In this document: positions 21,080-31,129 of the stretch, piece by piece | Layout of the letters: each line of letters starts with the position of its first letter | Position numbering within the stretch: the stretch's first letter is position 1 | Assembly: GCA_036426205.1 (NCBI GenBank) | Contig: CM071579.1 | Coordinates: 12,988,071 to 13,052,070 of the forward strand | Direction: 5' to 3' | Length of the DNA stretch: 64,000 nucleotides | Source of the DNA: Ascaphus truei | Lineage: Eukaryota > Chordata > Amphibia > Anura > Ascaphidae | Notes under the pieces: generated by a model | Told to the model about the DNA's origin: nothing | The model's input: the letters and a program-made list of their open reading frames with translations, nothing else | Databases searched by the model: none | Translations under genes and position numbers: made by a program

Positions 21080-21607
21080 TCAGTAATGACGCATAAAATT
21101 TCGATCTCTGTTTAGGCCACTGCTAAGTGTCCCGAACAGTTGCATAAATTTGTATTCATGCAACCGTCTCTCTTTCGGGGTTTTAAGATTACCTTTGAGT
21201 ATGGCAACCCTCAGATCGTTCATCTTATGGACAGAGTCAGAGAAATGTTCGCCAACAGGACTGTCTCTTGTTCCGCGTGTGATGCTGTGGCGATGCAGGT
21301 TCATTCTCTTGTTTAGCCCCTGTCCTGTCTCACCTATGTAGTAGCAGCCCCCTGGGCATTTCATGCACATGATGAGGTACACGACATTGCTGGAGGAACA
21401 GGTGAACCCTCCTCTGATTTTGTATTCCCGATTCTTGTGTGGTATTTGTATTGTGTCCGCTGTGTAGAGCATTGCGCAGGTTTTGCATCTTGGGTCCTGG
21501 CATGGTTTTGTCCCGCATTCAGTTGTACTGCTGAATACTTTACTCCTCACCATAATATTCTTGAGATTATGGGGAAGGACAAGCACAGATAACATTCCAA
21601 GAGACAC
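21080..21607 (-). pseudogene. PLE GIY-YIG endonuclease fragment
   Basis: A 175-codon frame with a cysteine cluster (Cys31, 36, 41, 44: CGTKPCQDPRCKTC) and a GIY-YIG nuclease: NVVYLIMCMKC (74-84), GCYYIGETG (87-95), Arg101, His106, EH (120-121). A C-terminal ERRLHEYKFMQLF region and a short tail follow. It differs clearly from the PLE at 12913-14007, suggesting another PLE clade (Neptune/Poseidon-like, inferred). RT is missing; the N terminus overlaps the inverted arm. Confidence 0.85.
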
Positions 21608-21639
21608 TGTTTTTAAGTAATCCTTGCTTCATTCATTGT

Positions 21640-21682
21640 AACATCGCCGGAAGAAGAGATCAGTGTATCTCGAAAGCTCGCA
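21640..21682 (+). ncRNA. Hammerhead-like relic, PLE right arm
   Basis: Plus-strand copy of the relic at 20616-20656, with the same CGGAAGA core change and the same GAGAT/ATCTC stem II. The shared mutation shows that the two arms derive from one parent sequence. Confidence 0.4.
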
Positions 21683-21740
21683 CAAATAAAAGCATTTCGT
21701 TAGCCACAGAACGGTATCATCTATTTATTTTTTGATATAT

Positions 21741-22726
21741 AGATATATATATATATATATATATATAGAACACACAAAAGGAGAAGTTGCTCAACACATA
21801 ATATATAAGGTTAACTCAAGCCCTTTAATAAAACTAACTATAAGGGTAAAATAAAATATATACCCCAATTAAAGTCAGTATATAAATTAAATAGGACCTG
21901 ATGGTGCTAGGGGATAGTGAAAACTATATAAGACACACAGATGAAAAGAACATAGACAATCCCCTTAGTAGCACTCTAAATTACACCTAAACTAATCTAT
22001 AAGATAAAGATGGTTAAAAAGAAACAGATGCTCCGCCAATTCAGAAAAAATGAACAAGATTTTATTAATTAAACAACAAGACACACTAACTTAAAAACAT
22101 AAAAATACTAAAGACAGCCTATGAAAATATATATGTATCAAAAATATAAAGAGAGGACTACTAATCAAACACTTTCAGTATTACAAAGAAAAAAAAGAAA
22201 AACTAAAATGTGTCTAAATAAAGTTTAAATAATGACAACAAAGTAGTTTAGTCTAACATAATAGGCAATACAAAATATATTCCCACTGACATATGCATGA
22301 AAGAATAATAAATCATTGCGTTGGAAAAAGTATATAGTCAATGACCCAGTATATAGCCAGGAAAAATTAGTATGTATACCAAAAACAGAGGGGGAAAAAA
22401 GAAATAAAGCAACCAGGGAAAAATAATATAACAATAATAATAGTTATACCCTGAACAGCATTTCCCCAAAATGAAATCAATGAGAACTGATGCAGCAAAT
22501 AAAGAAAAATATGACTAATAAAGACATATTAGCAAACAGAGTCATACATATTGAAAACACCACAAAGTGCACTGCACTGCAAGGACAGGTAATGCCCAAA
22601 CAGTAAGAGGAGGGTAATACTCAGCTGCAGCTAGATTGTGTAGAGTTTGTGTCCATATTGATTGTACAGGATGTGTTTCCAAAGTCTGCTTATAACAGGA
22701 ACAAAAAATAAAGTCCAAAATGCTGG
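21741..22726. other. AT-rich unclassified sequence after (TA)n
   Basis: Starts with a TA tract to about 21766. The rest is AT-rich with no coding frame over 70 codons and no recognised domain. It may be decayed non-coding retroelement sequence. Confidence 0.3.
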
Positions 22727-22926
22727 TGGCAGTGGCGGTAGGAGATCATAATAGCAGGAGAGCTGAGCAGAGCGGCATATGGGAACGGCTGGGGTGGTGC
22801 ACACTGTAACTCCGGAAGTTGACCGGTGTCCGACGTCTGGTTACAGTGCGCTTTTCCCCAGTCGTTCAGCTATGCCGCTTTGCTCCTGCTCAGCTCTCCT
22901 GCTATTACGATATCCTTCTGCCACCG
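22727..22926. repeat. Long imperfect inverted repeat (fold-back)
   Basis: Left arm 22727-22809 and right arm 22850-22926 are complementary over about 75-80 bases (CTCAGCTCTCCTGCTATTA pairs with TAATAGCAGGAGAGCTGAG) around a 40-base CpG-rich loop. No coding sequence. Likely a short palindromic non-autonomous transposon. Confidence 0.65.
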
Positions 22927-23104
22927 CACGCCCGCTGTCTTATCTTCATTCACCTCCAGACTTGGGACCTGTCCTGCCGCCGCTGAACTCCCGCCGCACA
23001 CTGTCCATCTTCAACCATCTGCAGACGTGGGACCTCTCCTGCAGCCACCGCCCACTTCATCCTCCACTGACATGGGACCTCTCCTGAAACATGGTAAGGG
23101 AAAA

Positions 23105-23182
23105 AGTAATTTCCTCGATTTTAAGAGCCAAATCGATGGTGCGTCTTACAATCGATGGCGTCTTACAATCGAGGAAATACGG
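23105..23182. repeat. Short palindromic repeat
   Basis: TTTCCTCGATTTTAAGA (about 23110-23126) pairs with TCTTACAATCGAGGAAA (about 23161-23177). It resembles the ends of a small MITE folded together. No gene. Confidence 0.4.
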
Positions 23183-23469
23183 TAGGTCGGCTTCCTGGGA
23201 AGCAGGATGTGCGCCGATCGATCACAGGAGAACGGAGCGATCAGCAACTTTGATAATTACATTGCCTTAAAGCTGCAGGCCAAGAAATATCCTACAGGGC
23301 ATGTGTATTTAAAAAAAAAAAAATCAGTTCTGTACCAAGAGAAAATACTTGTACCATTTTTTTTCAAAAATCAACTCTAAATGACATTTTTAATGTATTA
23401 TAATGTAACCAGCATTTTTTCTTTCTATAGCAACCATTTGCAAAGTCACATCTCCTTCCTTTTCAGAAA

Positions 23470-23860
23470 CAGGCTCTGGCACCATGCCCGCCAACAGAGG
23501 GGGTCTGCCGGGATTGGCGTCCCGGGCCCCAAGAGTCAACCCGTTTTATTACAAAGAAAATGGCGGAGATTCCCGTGCGCATGCGCAGAGCCGAGGTCCC
23601 GGCGCGCATGCGCAGGGAAAGCAGGGTGTCCGGCCTGCTGCCTGTGGGCCCACGCCCCCCCCCCACTCCCAATGTGGGACGGAGGAGAAGCGCCGTGGCG
23701 AGCCCGCGCCCACCAACCCAGCTTCCCCCGCGCATCCGCCAACCCAGCTTCCCCCGCGCGTCCGCCAACCCAGCTTCCTCCGCGCGTCCGCCAACCCAGC
23801 TTTGCCCGCGCATCCGCCAACCCAGCTTCCCCCGCGCCCGCCAAGACCTTTGAGAAGAAA
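23470..23860 (+). repeat. CpG-rich repeat with 26-28 bp minisatellite
   Basis: Contains two GCGCATGCGC-type sites (near 23577 and 23606) and, at 23713-23851, about five copies of a 26-28 bp unit CCAACCCAGCTTCCCCCGCG. Frames of 80-167 codons on both strands here are repeat translations. A related block runs in the opposite direction at 25190-25510. Confidence 0.65.
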
Positions 23861-24268
23861 GGAGAGTTGATATATATTTTTTAATTTCTTAAAGCGTTTT
23901 CCAAAAAGGGAGGGACTGCACCCTTAAGAATACACAGCCTTCAGGACAAGCTCGCTGCAATACTTGGAACTGATAGAATAGAAGGAATTTGATATATTAG
24001 CATATATATTTATACATGCATGGATTTAGTCCAGAGATCTAAAAAAAAAAAAAAAGATGAAAAGCAATGAGTGAATAGTTTTTTGGTCGTAAAGCTTTCA
24101 TTTCAGTCAGTAATAAAACTGACTTATATGAATTGGGGTGAGGGGAAAGGAAGGGGAAGATGAAAACATTCATGTGAAAGGTGAAGTTGGAACAAGATTA
24201 TAATTTAGATGTCTCACAGTGGCGTTCGCCACTCCTTAACTTCTTCAGTCCCAAGAGATCATTTAATA
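23861..24268. other. No gene; AT-rich spacer
   Basis: Nothing recognised apart from an A-run at about 24041-24054. Confidence 0.35.
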
Positions 24269-24470
24269 CAGTGGGCGGCCAACTCTAGTCCTCAAGGGCC
24301 ACCCACAGGTCAGGTTTTAAGGATATCCCTGCTTCAGCACGGTTGGCTCAGTCAAACACTGGTCTGAGGCTAAAGACTGAGCCACTGATTGAGCCATCTG
24401 TGCCGAAGCCGGGATCTCCTTAAAACCTGACCTGTTGGTGGCCCTTGAGGACTGGAGTTGGCCGCCCTTG
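24269..24470. mobile_element. MITE with ~70-bp imperfect TIRs, hAT-like
   Basis: GGCGGCCAACTCTAGTCCTC...ACAGGTCAGGTTTTAAGGAT at the left pairs with ATCTCCTTAAAACCTGACCTGT...TTGGCCGCCC at the right. The 202-bp element begins CAGTGG and has no coding capacity. The CAGTGG start and size suggest a hAT-derived MITE; the target duplication is not clear. Confidence 0.65.
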
Positions 24471-24534
24471 ATTGAGAAGGAACAGGGCCACCAACAGAAA
24501 TCATGGGGCCCAAGACAAATTAAAGAAGCAGCCT

Positions 24535-24552
24535 CCCCCTCCCCCCCCCCCG
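24535..24552 (+). repeat. Poly-C tract
   Basis: C-rich run (CCCCCTCCCCCCCCCCC) without other features. Confidence 0.8.
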
Positions 24553-24715
24553 AATCCACCAACCATGAAAATATTTTTTTAGCACGCAACTTTTACTTAA
24601 TTATTTTCTTCTTATTGTAATACGGAAAAAAACATTACAATGCAATCTGTTTATTTTTATATTTTCAACAAAAGATAAAGATACCCAATGCTACATCCAA
24701 TGTGACAAAAGGCCT

Positions 24716-25025
24716 GGGGGGGATTTGGTATGAGCCTGGGCGGGGGGGGGGGGGGGTTAAGTATGGGTCTGGGGGGGTTAAGTATGGCTCTGGGTGGGTG
24801 ACTGCCTGGGTGGGTGGATGACTGACTACCTGGGTGGGTGACTGACTGACTGCCAGGGTTGGTGGGTGACTGACTGGCTTTAGTGACTGCCTGGGTGGGT
24901 GACTGACTGATTGACTGCCAGGGTGGGTGGGTGACTGACTGGCTTGAGTGACTGCCTGGGTGGGTGACTGACTGCCTGAGTGGGTGACTGCCTGGGTGGG
25001 TGACTGACCTTGACTGGGTGGGTGC
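24716..25025 (+). repeat. G-rich tract and GGGTGGGTGACTGACT minisatellite
   Basis: A G-run at about 24742-24756 is followed by many irregular copies of a CTGGGTGGGTGACTGACTGC unit. The minus-strand frames of 178-194 codons, rich in SHPPTQAVTH, only translate this repeat. Confidence 0.8.
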
Positions 25026-25189
25026 TGCTTCCTGCCCGCCAGATGTTTCCGTTTCCCCCCCTGCCCTCGATCCCCGCGGCTTCTGCCCAGGGCAGGTGAT
25101 AGGTTTGGGGGAGGGGGAGGGGCGTGGGAGGTACGCTCAGGGAGGGTGGGGGGGCGCGGGAGGTAGGCTGGAGGGGGTGAGACTGATAG

Positions 25190-25510
25190 GCTAATTCCCA
25201 TGGGAGTATTTCCCCCCGGCCCCTTGTCCCTGCAGCTGCTGCCTGGGATAGGAGGCTGGTGCTGGGGCAGCTAGATTGGCAGGCGCGGGGGGAGCTGGGT
25301 TGGCGGGCATGGGTTCGCCATGGCGCTTCCCCTCCATTCCACGTTGGGAGTGGGGTGGAGCAGGCCCACCTCGCCTCGACTGCATTTTTGTTTCTGACAA
25401 TTTTTTTCATGTAACGGGCACAGCCGCACCGGGGGCCCGGGGGTGGCTGGACACCTTGACTCACTGGGCCTGGGACGCCAACCCTGGCAGACCCCCCTGT
25501 TGGCGGCCCT
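25190..25510 (-). repeat. Inverted relative of the 23.5-kb repeat
   Basis: GGCGCGGGGGGAGCTGGGTTGG and the block ending AACCCTGGCAGACCCCCCTG are the reverse complement of the start and minisatellite of 23470-23860. The two blocks bracket 1.3 kb that includes the MITE and the G-rich minisatellite. Confidence 0.55.
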
Positions 25511-26528
25511 AAGTAGGAAAGATGGGTAAAGGTTGCTCTTCATCTAAGCTTTCAGAAGCACTTCGGCTCTCCTAAATTCTGGGAGTATAAGTACAGTTAG
25601 GGCTGCGTCTTCAGGGGACCAATGCGCTCCCTGTTCCTGTTGGCGCCTGGATCCAACTAATGCCCAACAGGAGAGCTGGAGGAGGGAGCTGGGGACTCCC
25701 CGGACTGGACAGTACCGCTGCTCCACTGCTCACCCCAAGGTAGGTGTGTGTGTGTGTATGTGTTGGAGCTGTATGTGTGTGTAGGGGGTGTCTAGATGGG
25801 GTCTTACCTTCTCTGGAGCGGCATGCTATCAGCGGGGCCCCGCCTCCAGGCAGCGTCGTCCCTCCTCCTGCAGAGTCGCATTGTCATTGCAACCTAGCGT
25901 CAAATGACGACACATTGCCATGACAACGCAGCAACACATGCCGCCATGATGCCATGATACTGCCGTAGGGGCTGACGCTACCTGGAGGAGGGGCCCCGGT
26001 GCAAGTGTGCCGCCTTCGGCTCCGCAAGAGGTAAGGCCAACCCTGCTTGATTGCACTGTAACAGCACGTGTGTGCCTTGGGAGAGTCATCGTTGGTAGCA
26101 TAAAAAAAAGGTATTCTTCTCCCTACACCAACCTCTGCACCAACTGAAGTCATCATTTCTGTATTGATGTTGGATAAAATATGCAGAAAGATTAATAAAT
26201 TGATGCTTCATACATTAAATACAAAGACAAGTTATATACAACAATGAGCAAATCAGGCCACAAATGTGTTAGATACACATAAGGTCAAAATTTGATGCCC
26301 TATAACATGTAACATTGCACCTCCCCACATAAGCATGTATCCCTCTCTAGAGTGATCCTTGTCCAATAAATGTATTACCTTTGGAAGACCAGTGGAGTGC
26401 CTCTATTTCTATTCCTATCCCTCTTGAGTGCACATACCAGAACGGGAAAACCTACACATTCTCTGTAGGATAGGGTGCACAGCTCTTCCATCAGCTGCTA
26501 TAACAAGGGGGGCACTGTTAGAAATGCA
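25511..26528. other. No gene; GC-rich then AT-rich spacer
   Basis: A short GT tract at 25743-25785 and a GC-rich stretch to 26040, then AT-rich sequence. No recognised domains. Confidence 0.35.
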
Positions 26529-27008
26529 TCTACTATATATTTAGGAGAGTTGTTTGTCTGTTTGTTCACTATGCATTTGGACACCTTTTAAGATATCGCA
26601 ACCAAATTTTGCATTATAGTTCCTGAGACCAAGGAGCGGGGTTTTGTCTATGTTTGGATATAATTCACAAATTACATCAGCAAGGACATCACATATGACA
26701 TGATCCCATCACACAACCTTCAACCTACCACTTAATCTTGGTCTCTCTGAAAATCCAATTTGCAACATTAGCAAAAATACAGGAGCAGCGAGATCCCTGT
26801 TTGGGTCGAGAGTACAACGTTCCACAAAAACGCATTAGAGGCTCTCAATCGAACACTTCAGAACCTCAAAGGCAATGAAACTGTGTGGAGTGGATTTAGC
26901 ACAGGATTCGGCATTAAGAAACAAAAAGATTTTTTATTATCCATTTATAGATCTCAGTATTTATTTATTTTTTAGATTTACCAAGCAACGCCGGGTACTT
27001 TCAGCTAG
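26529..27008 (+). mobile_element. Non-autonomous Helitron
   Basis: Starts TCTACTATATAT followed by GTTTGTCTGTTTGTTC, the typical vertebrate Helitron 5' end. It ends GCAACGCCGGGTACTTTCAG-CTAG with T after it and A before its start, the A/T target expected for rolling-circle elements. No Rep/helicase frame is present, so it depends on an autonomous partner. 480 bp. Confidence 0.85.
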
Positions 27009-27155
27009 TCATATATGTCAGGAAACCAGATTGGCTTGGTGGAAGACACAATATCAAGAGTCCCAATTGGAGTCAATTATGGCAAAGTGCACAATGTCTG
27101 GAAAATTTGTGAGTGAAATGTAATGAAAAGTGGAGAATTGTGTACAAGACCTCAG

Positions 27156-28357
27156 GTACCGGGTACCCGGGGGAAAATAAAAAATTACCCAGCCGAGGAT
27201 CCAGGTACCCGGCTGGGTAGATTGGGGAAAGGGGCAGAGGAAGAGCAGGACGACCGCAGCCAGCAGCAGAAGGAGAGGACGATGGCAGCCTGCAGAGGAC
27301 AGCAGCAATGGAGGGAGAGAAGGATGGCAGCCGGTGGTGGAGGGAGAAGAGGACCATGTGAGCAGGAGCAGAGTGGCACAGGAGGACAGCCAGGGAGGAG
27401 TGCACCCCAGTGGTCCAACCCCTAAGTCTTCTGACTTCTGGTGTCGGCCGCTGCTACAGTGCAGCTCCTTCTTGGCTGTCCTCCTGTGCCACTCTGCTCA
27501 TTCTCACATGGTCCTTTTCTCCCTCCGCTGCCGGCTGCCATCCTTCTCTCCCTCTGCAGCTGTTGTCCATTGCAGGCTGCCAAGTTCCTCTCCCTCTGCC
27601 GCTGGATGCAGTCATCCTCTGCAGACTGCCATCTTCTTCTCCCTCTGCCTCCGGCTGCTGTCATCCTCTGCAGGCTGCCATCTTCCTCCGCGCCAGCTGC
27701 CGTCATCCTATGCCGGCTGCCGTCCTTCTCTCCCTCCACCGCCCGTGGTCGTCTTCTGCCGGTTGACATCCTCCTTCTCTCCTTCAGCTGCTGTCCTCAT
27801 CTAGGGTTTCAGTTTTATCCCCACTGGGTGATCTACAGTGTCACAGTTTTCCATTGTGACTCAGCCTTTTTATGATTTTATTCATCATTTTATTCATTGC
27901 TTATTAAATTGTCATATCTTTCTTAACTGTTATTTTTATTTTTTGTTATGTGTATCTAGTCTTTGTGTTTGTCTGTATTTGTCCAGTCTGTGGGTTTGTC
28001 ATTGTTTGTGTACATGTCAATTGGATTCTGTAAAGGTACAACAATATACACTATGATTTCTATATGTGTTTTCTTTCCACACGTCCTGAGAACATCGTCT
28101 CTTAACATCTGAAGCACAGATTGGACTCACTCACTAGACTTACATTTATAGTTTGATCCACATCTTATTCATTGAATATTGGACATTTATTTAGAAGCTA
28201 CAGAATATTATTATTATTATTATTGTCCTCCTCATCTGCTGAAGTACCCGGCACCGGGTTCCAGCACCCTGGGCCGGATCCGGGTATATTCAAGTAGGGA
28301 TAATATGGTCGGGTATGCCGGGTACCTGGTAATTACCGGGTACCCGGTACATCACTA
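27156..28357 (+). mobile_element. Non-autonomous hAT-like element with fold-back core
   Basis: Ends are rich in CCGGGTACCCGG. The right end reads TACCCGGTACATCACTA and is followed by CCTCAG; the left end starts GTACCGGGTACCCGG after CCTCAG, so a target duplication is visible although the left terminus has lost about seven bases. The core carries a 116-bp fold-back (27285-27580) and tandem CTGCCATC(C/T)TC-rich units. No transposase. Frames of 100-156 codons are repeat translations. Confidence 0.65.
27285..27580. repeat. 116-bp-arm fold-back inside the hAT-like element
   Basis: 27285-27400 and 27465-27580 are reverse complements with roughly 85-90 percent match (GTCCTCCTGTGCCACTCTGC pairs with its complement in the left arm), separated by a 64-base loop. 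Confidence 0.8.
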
Positions 28358-28363
28358 CCTCAG

Positions 28364-29231
28364 ACCCTCCTTACTGACCACATGGTGCTTGGTTAAATTC
28401 TCTATCAATGCTCATTTGTGTGGAATCTGTGCTCCCTTACATGTGACTAGCGATTAAACACAGCTACTGCTGTTTTCAAATTGACATGCGTGACCTCTAT
28501 AATAAATTCATGCAAATTGTATATAGAGGGCATGGACTATCATAATTTAAAATCCTAACATAACTAATCTAATAAATTATAGTTTGTTATCTGATATGTA
28601 TCTGCTAGCTCAGTAATTGCTGAATATTTTCCAGGAGAGGAATGGAAGTCAGTATGGACATTGAAATAACAATAACAAATAGTAATAATAATACCCCTTA
28701 TTTTGCACAAAGTATGTCCATATATATATATATGTAAGTGGAGAATGAAACATTTAAGGACTTGTAGCGAGTATTCCTACTTGTAAAACAACGCATGTCA
28801 AATGTCATAACATTTCAAACAAAAGCTTCCATTATTTCAGTTACTGTATTTAATATGTTTTCATCTTTTTCATGGATGATTAACTAAATTCTATATCACT
28901 GATTTTCACATATTAGCGGTAAAGTCTCATGCTTCAGTAAATAAACTTATTGTAATTATGCTATGGGATGAACCAAGCAACATTTGATCAAATGTCATGT
29001 TTCCATTGTTCTCAATGGTTTTGCTCCAATTATTGGAACATATTAATTGTTGTGGCATTTTATAATACCATGGGGACATTTAGGGTTTGCTTTTTTTTCT
29101 TAAGTGTTAACACTTATCACCAGATTATTTAGAGAAAACAACTTTCAATAGGATTCCTTCTTTCTGATCCATTTGGTGCTGTTTTGGGGCACTGTATACT
29201 GCTATGCAGCTCAGAGACTTGAGTATATTTA
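28364..29231. other. No gene; AT-rich spacer
   Basis: Non-coding, AT-rich, with a short TA run near 28721. Looks single-copy. Confidence 0.35.
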
Positions 29232-29670
29232 CAAGTGATGTACCGAGAACCGGGTAATTACCCGGTGCTTTTTCAGCTACCCGGAACTTACCCGGACCCG
29301 GCAGCAGGGGGCTGGGGCTGGGGCTGGCACTGGGTCGGAACCGGCGGCGGGTAATTTCAGAGTAGCTAAAAATACTTCAACACTTACCTGCAGCCGGTGA
29401 TGGAAGGTGAGGAAGACAAGTGTGTAAGACCGCGGCGACATCTGGGAGCAGCAGCAGACGTCCTGGTGCTGGTGGCAGCAGCAGATGTCCTTGTTCAGCC
29501 AGAGGGAGCAGCAGGAATACAGCACACAGCTGATTCCAGTGGGGGCTGGGGAACCATGTGACTGGAGCAGGAGCGTTCCTGTTGGACAGCTGGCTCCTCC
29601 CTGGCTGTCCAATAGGAACGCTCCTGCTCCAGTTACATGGTACCCCAGCTCCCACTAGCATCAGCTAGGG
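29232..29670 (+). mobile_element. Second hAT-like copy, left end and hairpin
   Basis: Starts AAGTGATGTACCGAG followed by ACCGGGTAATTACCCGG, matching the ends of 27156-28357 and 32911-34609. It contains a hairpin at 29538-29656. The matching right terminus is not found, so the copy is truncated. Confidence 0.6.
29538..29656. repeat. 53-bp-arm hairpin
   Basis: 29538-29590 and 29604-29656 are complementary with four mismatches, around a 13-base loop (for example GGAGCAGGAGCGTTCCTGTT). A transcript would form a long near-perfect double strand. Confidence 0.85.
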
Positions 29671-29832
29671 AAAGAACACCTATTCCCTTTAGCTTTCGCC
29701 CTCACCAGTTGGATGATCAGCTAAGCTAGTTCCCACCCCCAAAACATGCCATGGCATATGCAACAATCTTCACAGTCTTTGCACACGGCAATATAGGTTT
29801 TGTTTGTAAGTCCTTTGGAGCAGACGTCGCGG

Positions 29833-30014
29833 CTTCAGCACGGTCTTGCATCCTTTCCTTCTCAGGAGAACTCAGCCCCACATGAGCCCAGAGAAACTCT
29901 CCTCTGTATGTCCACGATCAAGGACAGGACATCCCCGCTTCAGCACGGCCTTCTCGTCCTTCCTTCCTAGGGGCACTCAGCCCCACGTTGAGCCCAGAGA
30001 AACTCCTCTGTACC
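29833..30014 (+). repeat. Tandem duplication, ~106-bp period
   Basis: GCTTCAGCACGG...ACTCAGCCCCAC...GAGCCCAGAGAAACTC occurs at about 29833-29910 and again at 29939-30014 with scattered differences. Family unknown. Confidence 0.7.
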
Positions 30015-30228
30015 AGCTTCCGCAGTTGGGGAGCACTTCTATCTCCCCCCTTCACTGGGGAAAACAGTCTCACTGTCTGGCAGCTTCCTGTGTCTTTCAA
30101 AACACTTCCTTATTCAGACCAGGCTGATTAGCTTCAGCTTTCTCTAGGGAAGATTAACTCTGTGTGTTGAAAAAGTCCTATAGCTGCCCTATTCAGCCCC
30201 CAGTGATAGTATCACAATATATAATATA

Positions 30229-30268
30229 TATAATATATAATTTATATATATATATATATATATATAAT

Positions 30269-30314
<46 letters not shown>

Positions 30315-30406
30315 ACCCTGTCTTCCCATAAGAAAAGGCACAAAAGCAGCAACACTCAGATAAATACAATACATTTGTTGCTTGGAGTGCTGGCTGCTGC
30401 TTTTTG

Positions 30407-30446
<40 letters not shown>

Positions 30447-30500
30447 ATATATCTCTATATATATACAGACACACACATAAAAACACACACACACAGTGTG
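30229..30500. repeat. (TA)n and (AC)n microsatellites
   Basis: TA tracts at about 30241-30265, 30282-30311 and 30408-30443, with short CA runs between and after. The YIYIYI-rich reading frames here are artefacts of the repeat. Confidence 0.9.
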
Positions 30501-31129
30501 CGACAAACACGTGTGTATATACTGCCACACAGAGATAAATCGATACACTGTGCAGTAAAGCTCCTGAGTAAAAAAAGGGCAGCAAAAATATTTTTCACAG
30601 AAAATCTGCCACTGCAGGGACTCTAGTCTGCAGGTGGCACATACAGATTTTGTGCAGGCTAGACTATGTAAGATGATGTCTGTGATGTTTAATGCAGACA
30701 CATAAGCAGCATAGAGCGAGTATGCTGTGACCCGAAACATAAGAATGCAGTGACTGGATGTTGTTGAAAAATAATTGGGATAAAAGTAGAAAACTGATAT
30801 ATGCTGCCATAGCTTAAAGGCAGAATTCTCAGCTCAGCTCTTAATATAGTGTGGTAAAAAGCTGTAAAAGGAGGCTTACTGTTGTAGCAATTGTTTTCCA
30901 CATCAAAGTGAGTTCATAAATTAAATGCCTTAAGGAAAAATACAATTGGGATCCTTTTTGTCATGCTGAGCCTAGTCAAACACAACAACATTCTGAATAC
31001 ATTTTTAAACAAAGTTAGTTAATTTATTAGTAAACTGAAAAAAAAAAAAAAAAAGATAGGAGGTATAAAAGTACTGAAATATATCCAATTGTAATAATAT
31101 AATATAATATCTATGTTATATAATGTAAT
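30501..31129. other. No gene; spacer
   Basis: No recognised element. An A-run lies at 31038-31054. Confidence 0.35.

Larger units (their letters stand above)
20559..21735 (-). mobile_element. Second Penelope-like element with inverted arms
   Basis: About 165 bases at 20559-20724 are repeated in inverted orientation at 21571-21735, including the AGCATTTCGTTAGCCACAG block and a hammerhead-like relic. Between them lies a minus-strand GIY-YIG frame and a GT-rich spacer. Inverted end duplications are common in short, 5'-truncated PLE copies. It is flanked by (TA)n tracts on both sides (20503-20525 and 21741-21766). Confidence 0.8.

Noticed and set aside
23381..23884. Overlapping frames on both strands with PTQLPPR repeats
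   Set aside because: Minisatellite translation; six overlapping frames of similar length is typical of GC-rich tandem repeats.
24716..25025. Possible CRISPR-like regular repeat
   Set aside because: Units are contiguous without unique spacers and vary in length; a minisatellite in a eukaryotic genome.
24665..25464. Long minus-strand frames rich in SHPPTQAVTH and Pro
   Set aside because: They only translate the GGGTGGGTGACTGACT minisatellite and flanking GC-rich repeat; no domain and no codon bias.
27123..27875. Several 100-156 codon frames rich in Ser/Leu/Cys
   Set aside because: Located in the fold-back and its tandem repeats.
30189..30740. 183-codon minus-strand frame with YIYIYI stretches
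   Set aside because: Covers TA/CA microsatellites; not a protein gene.
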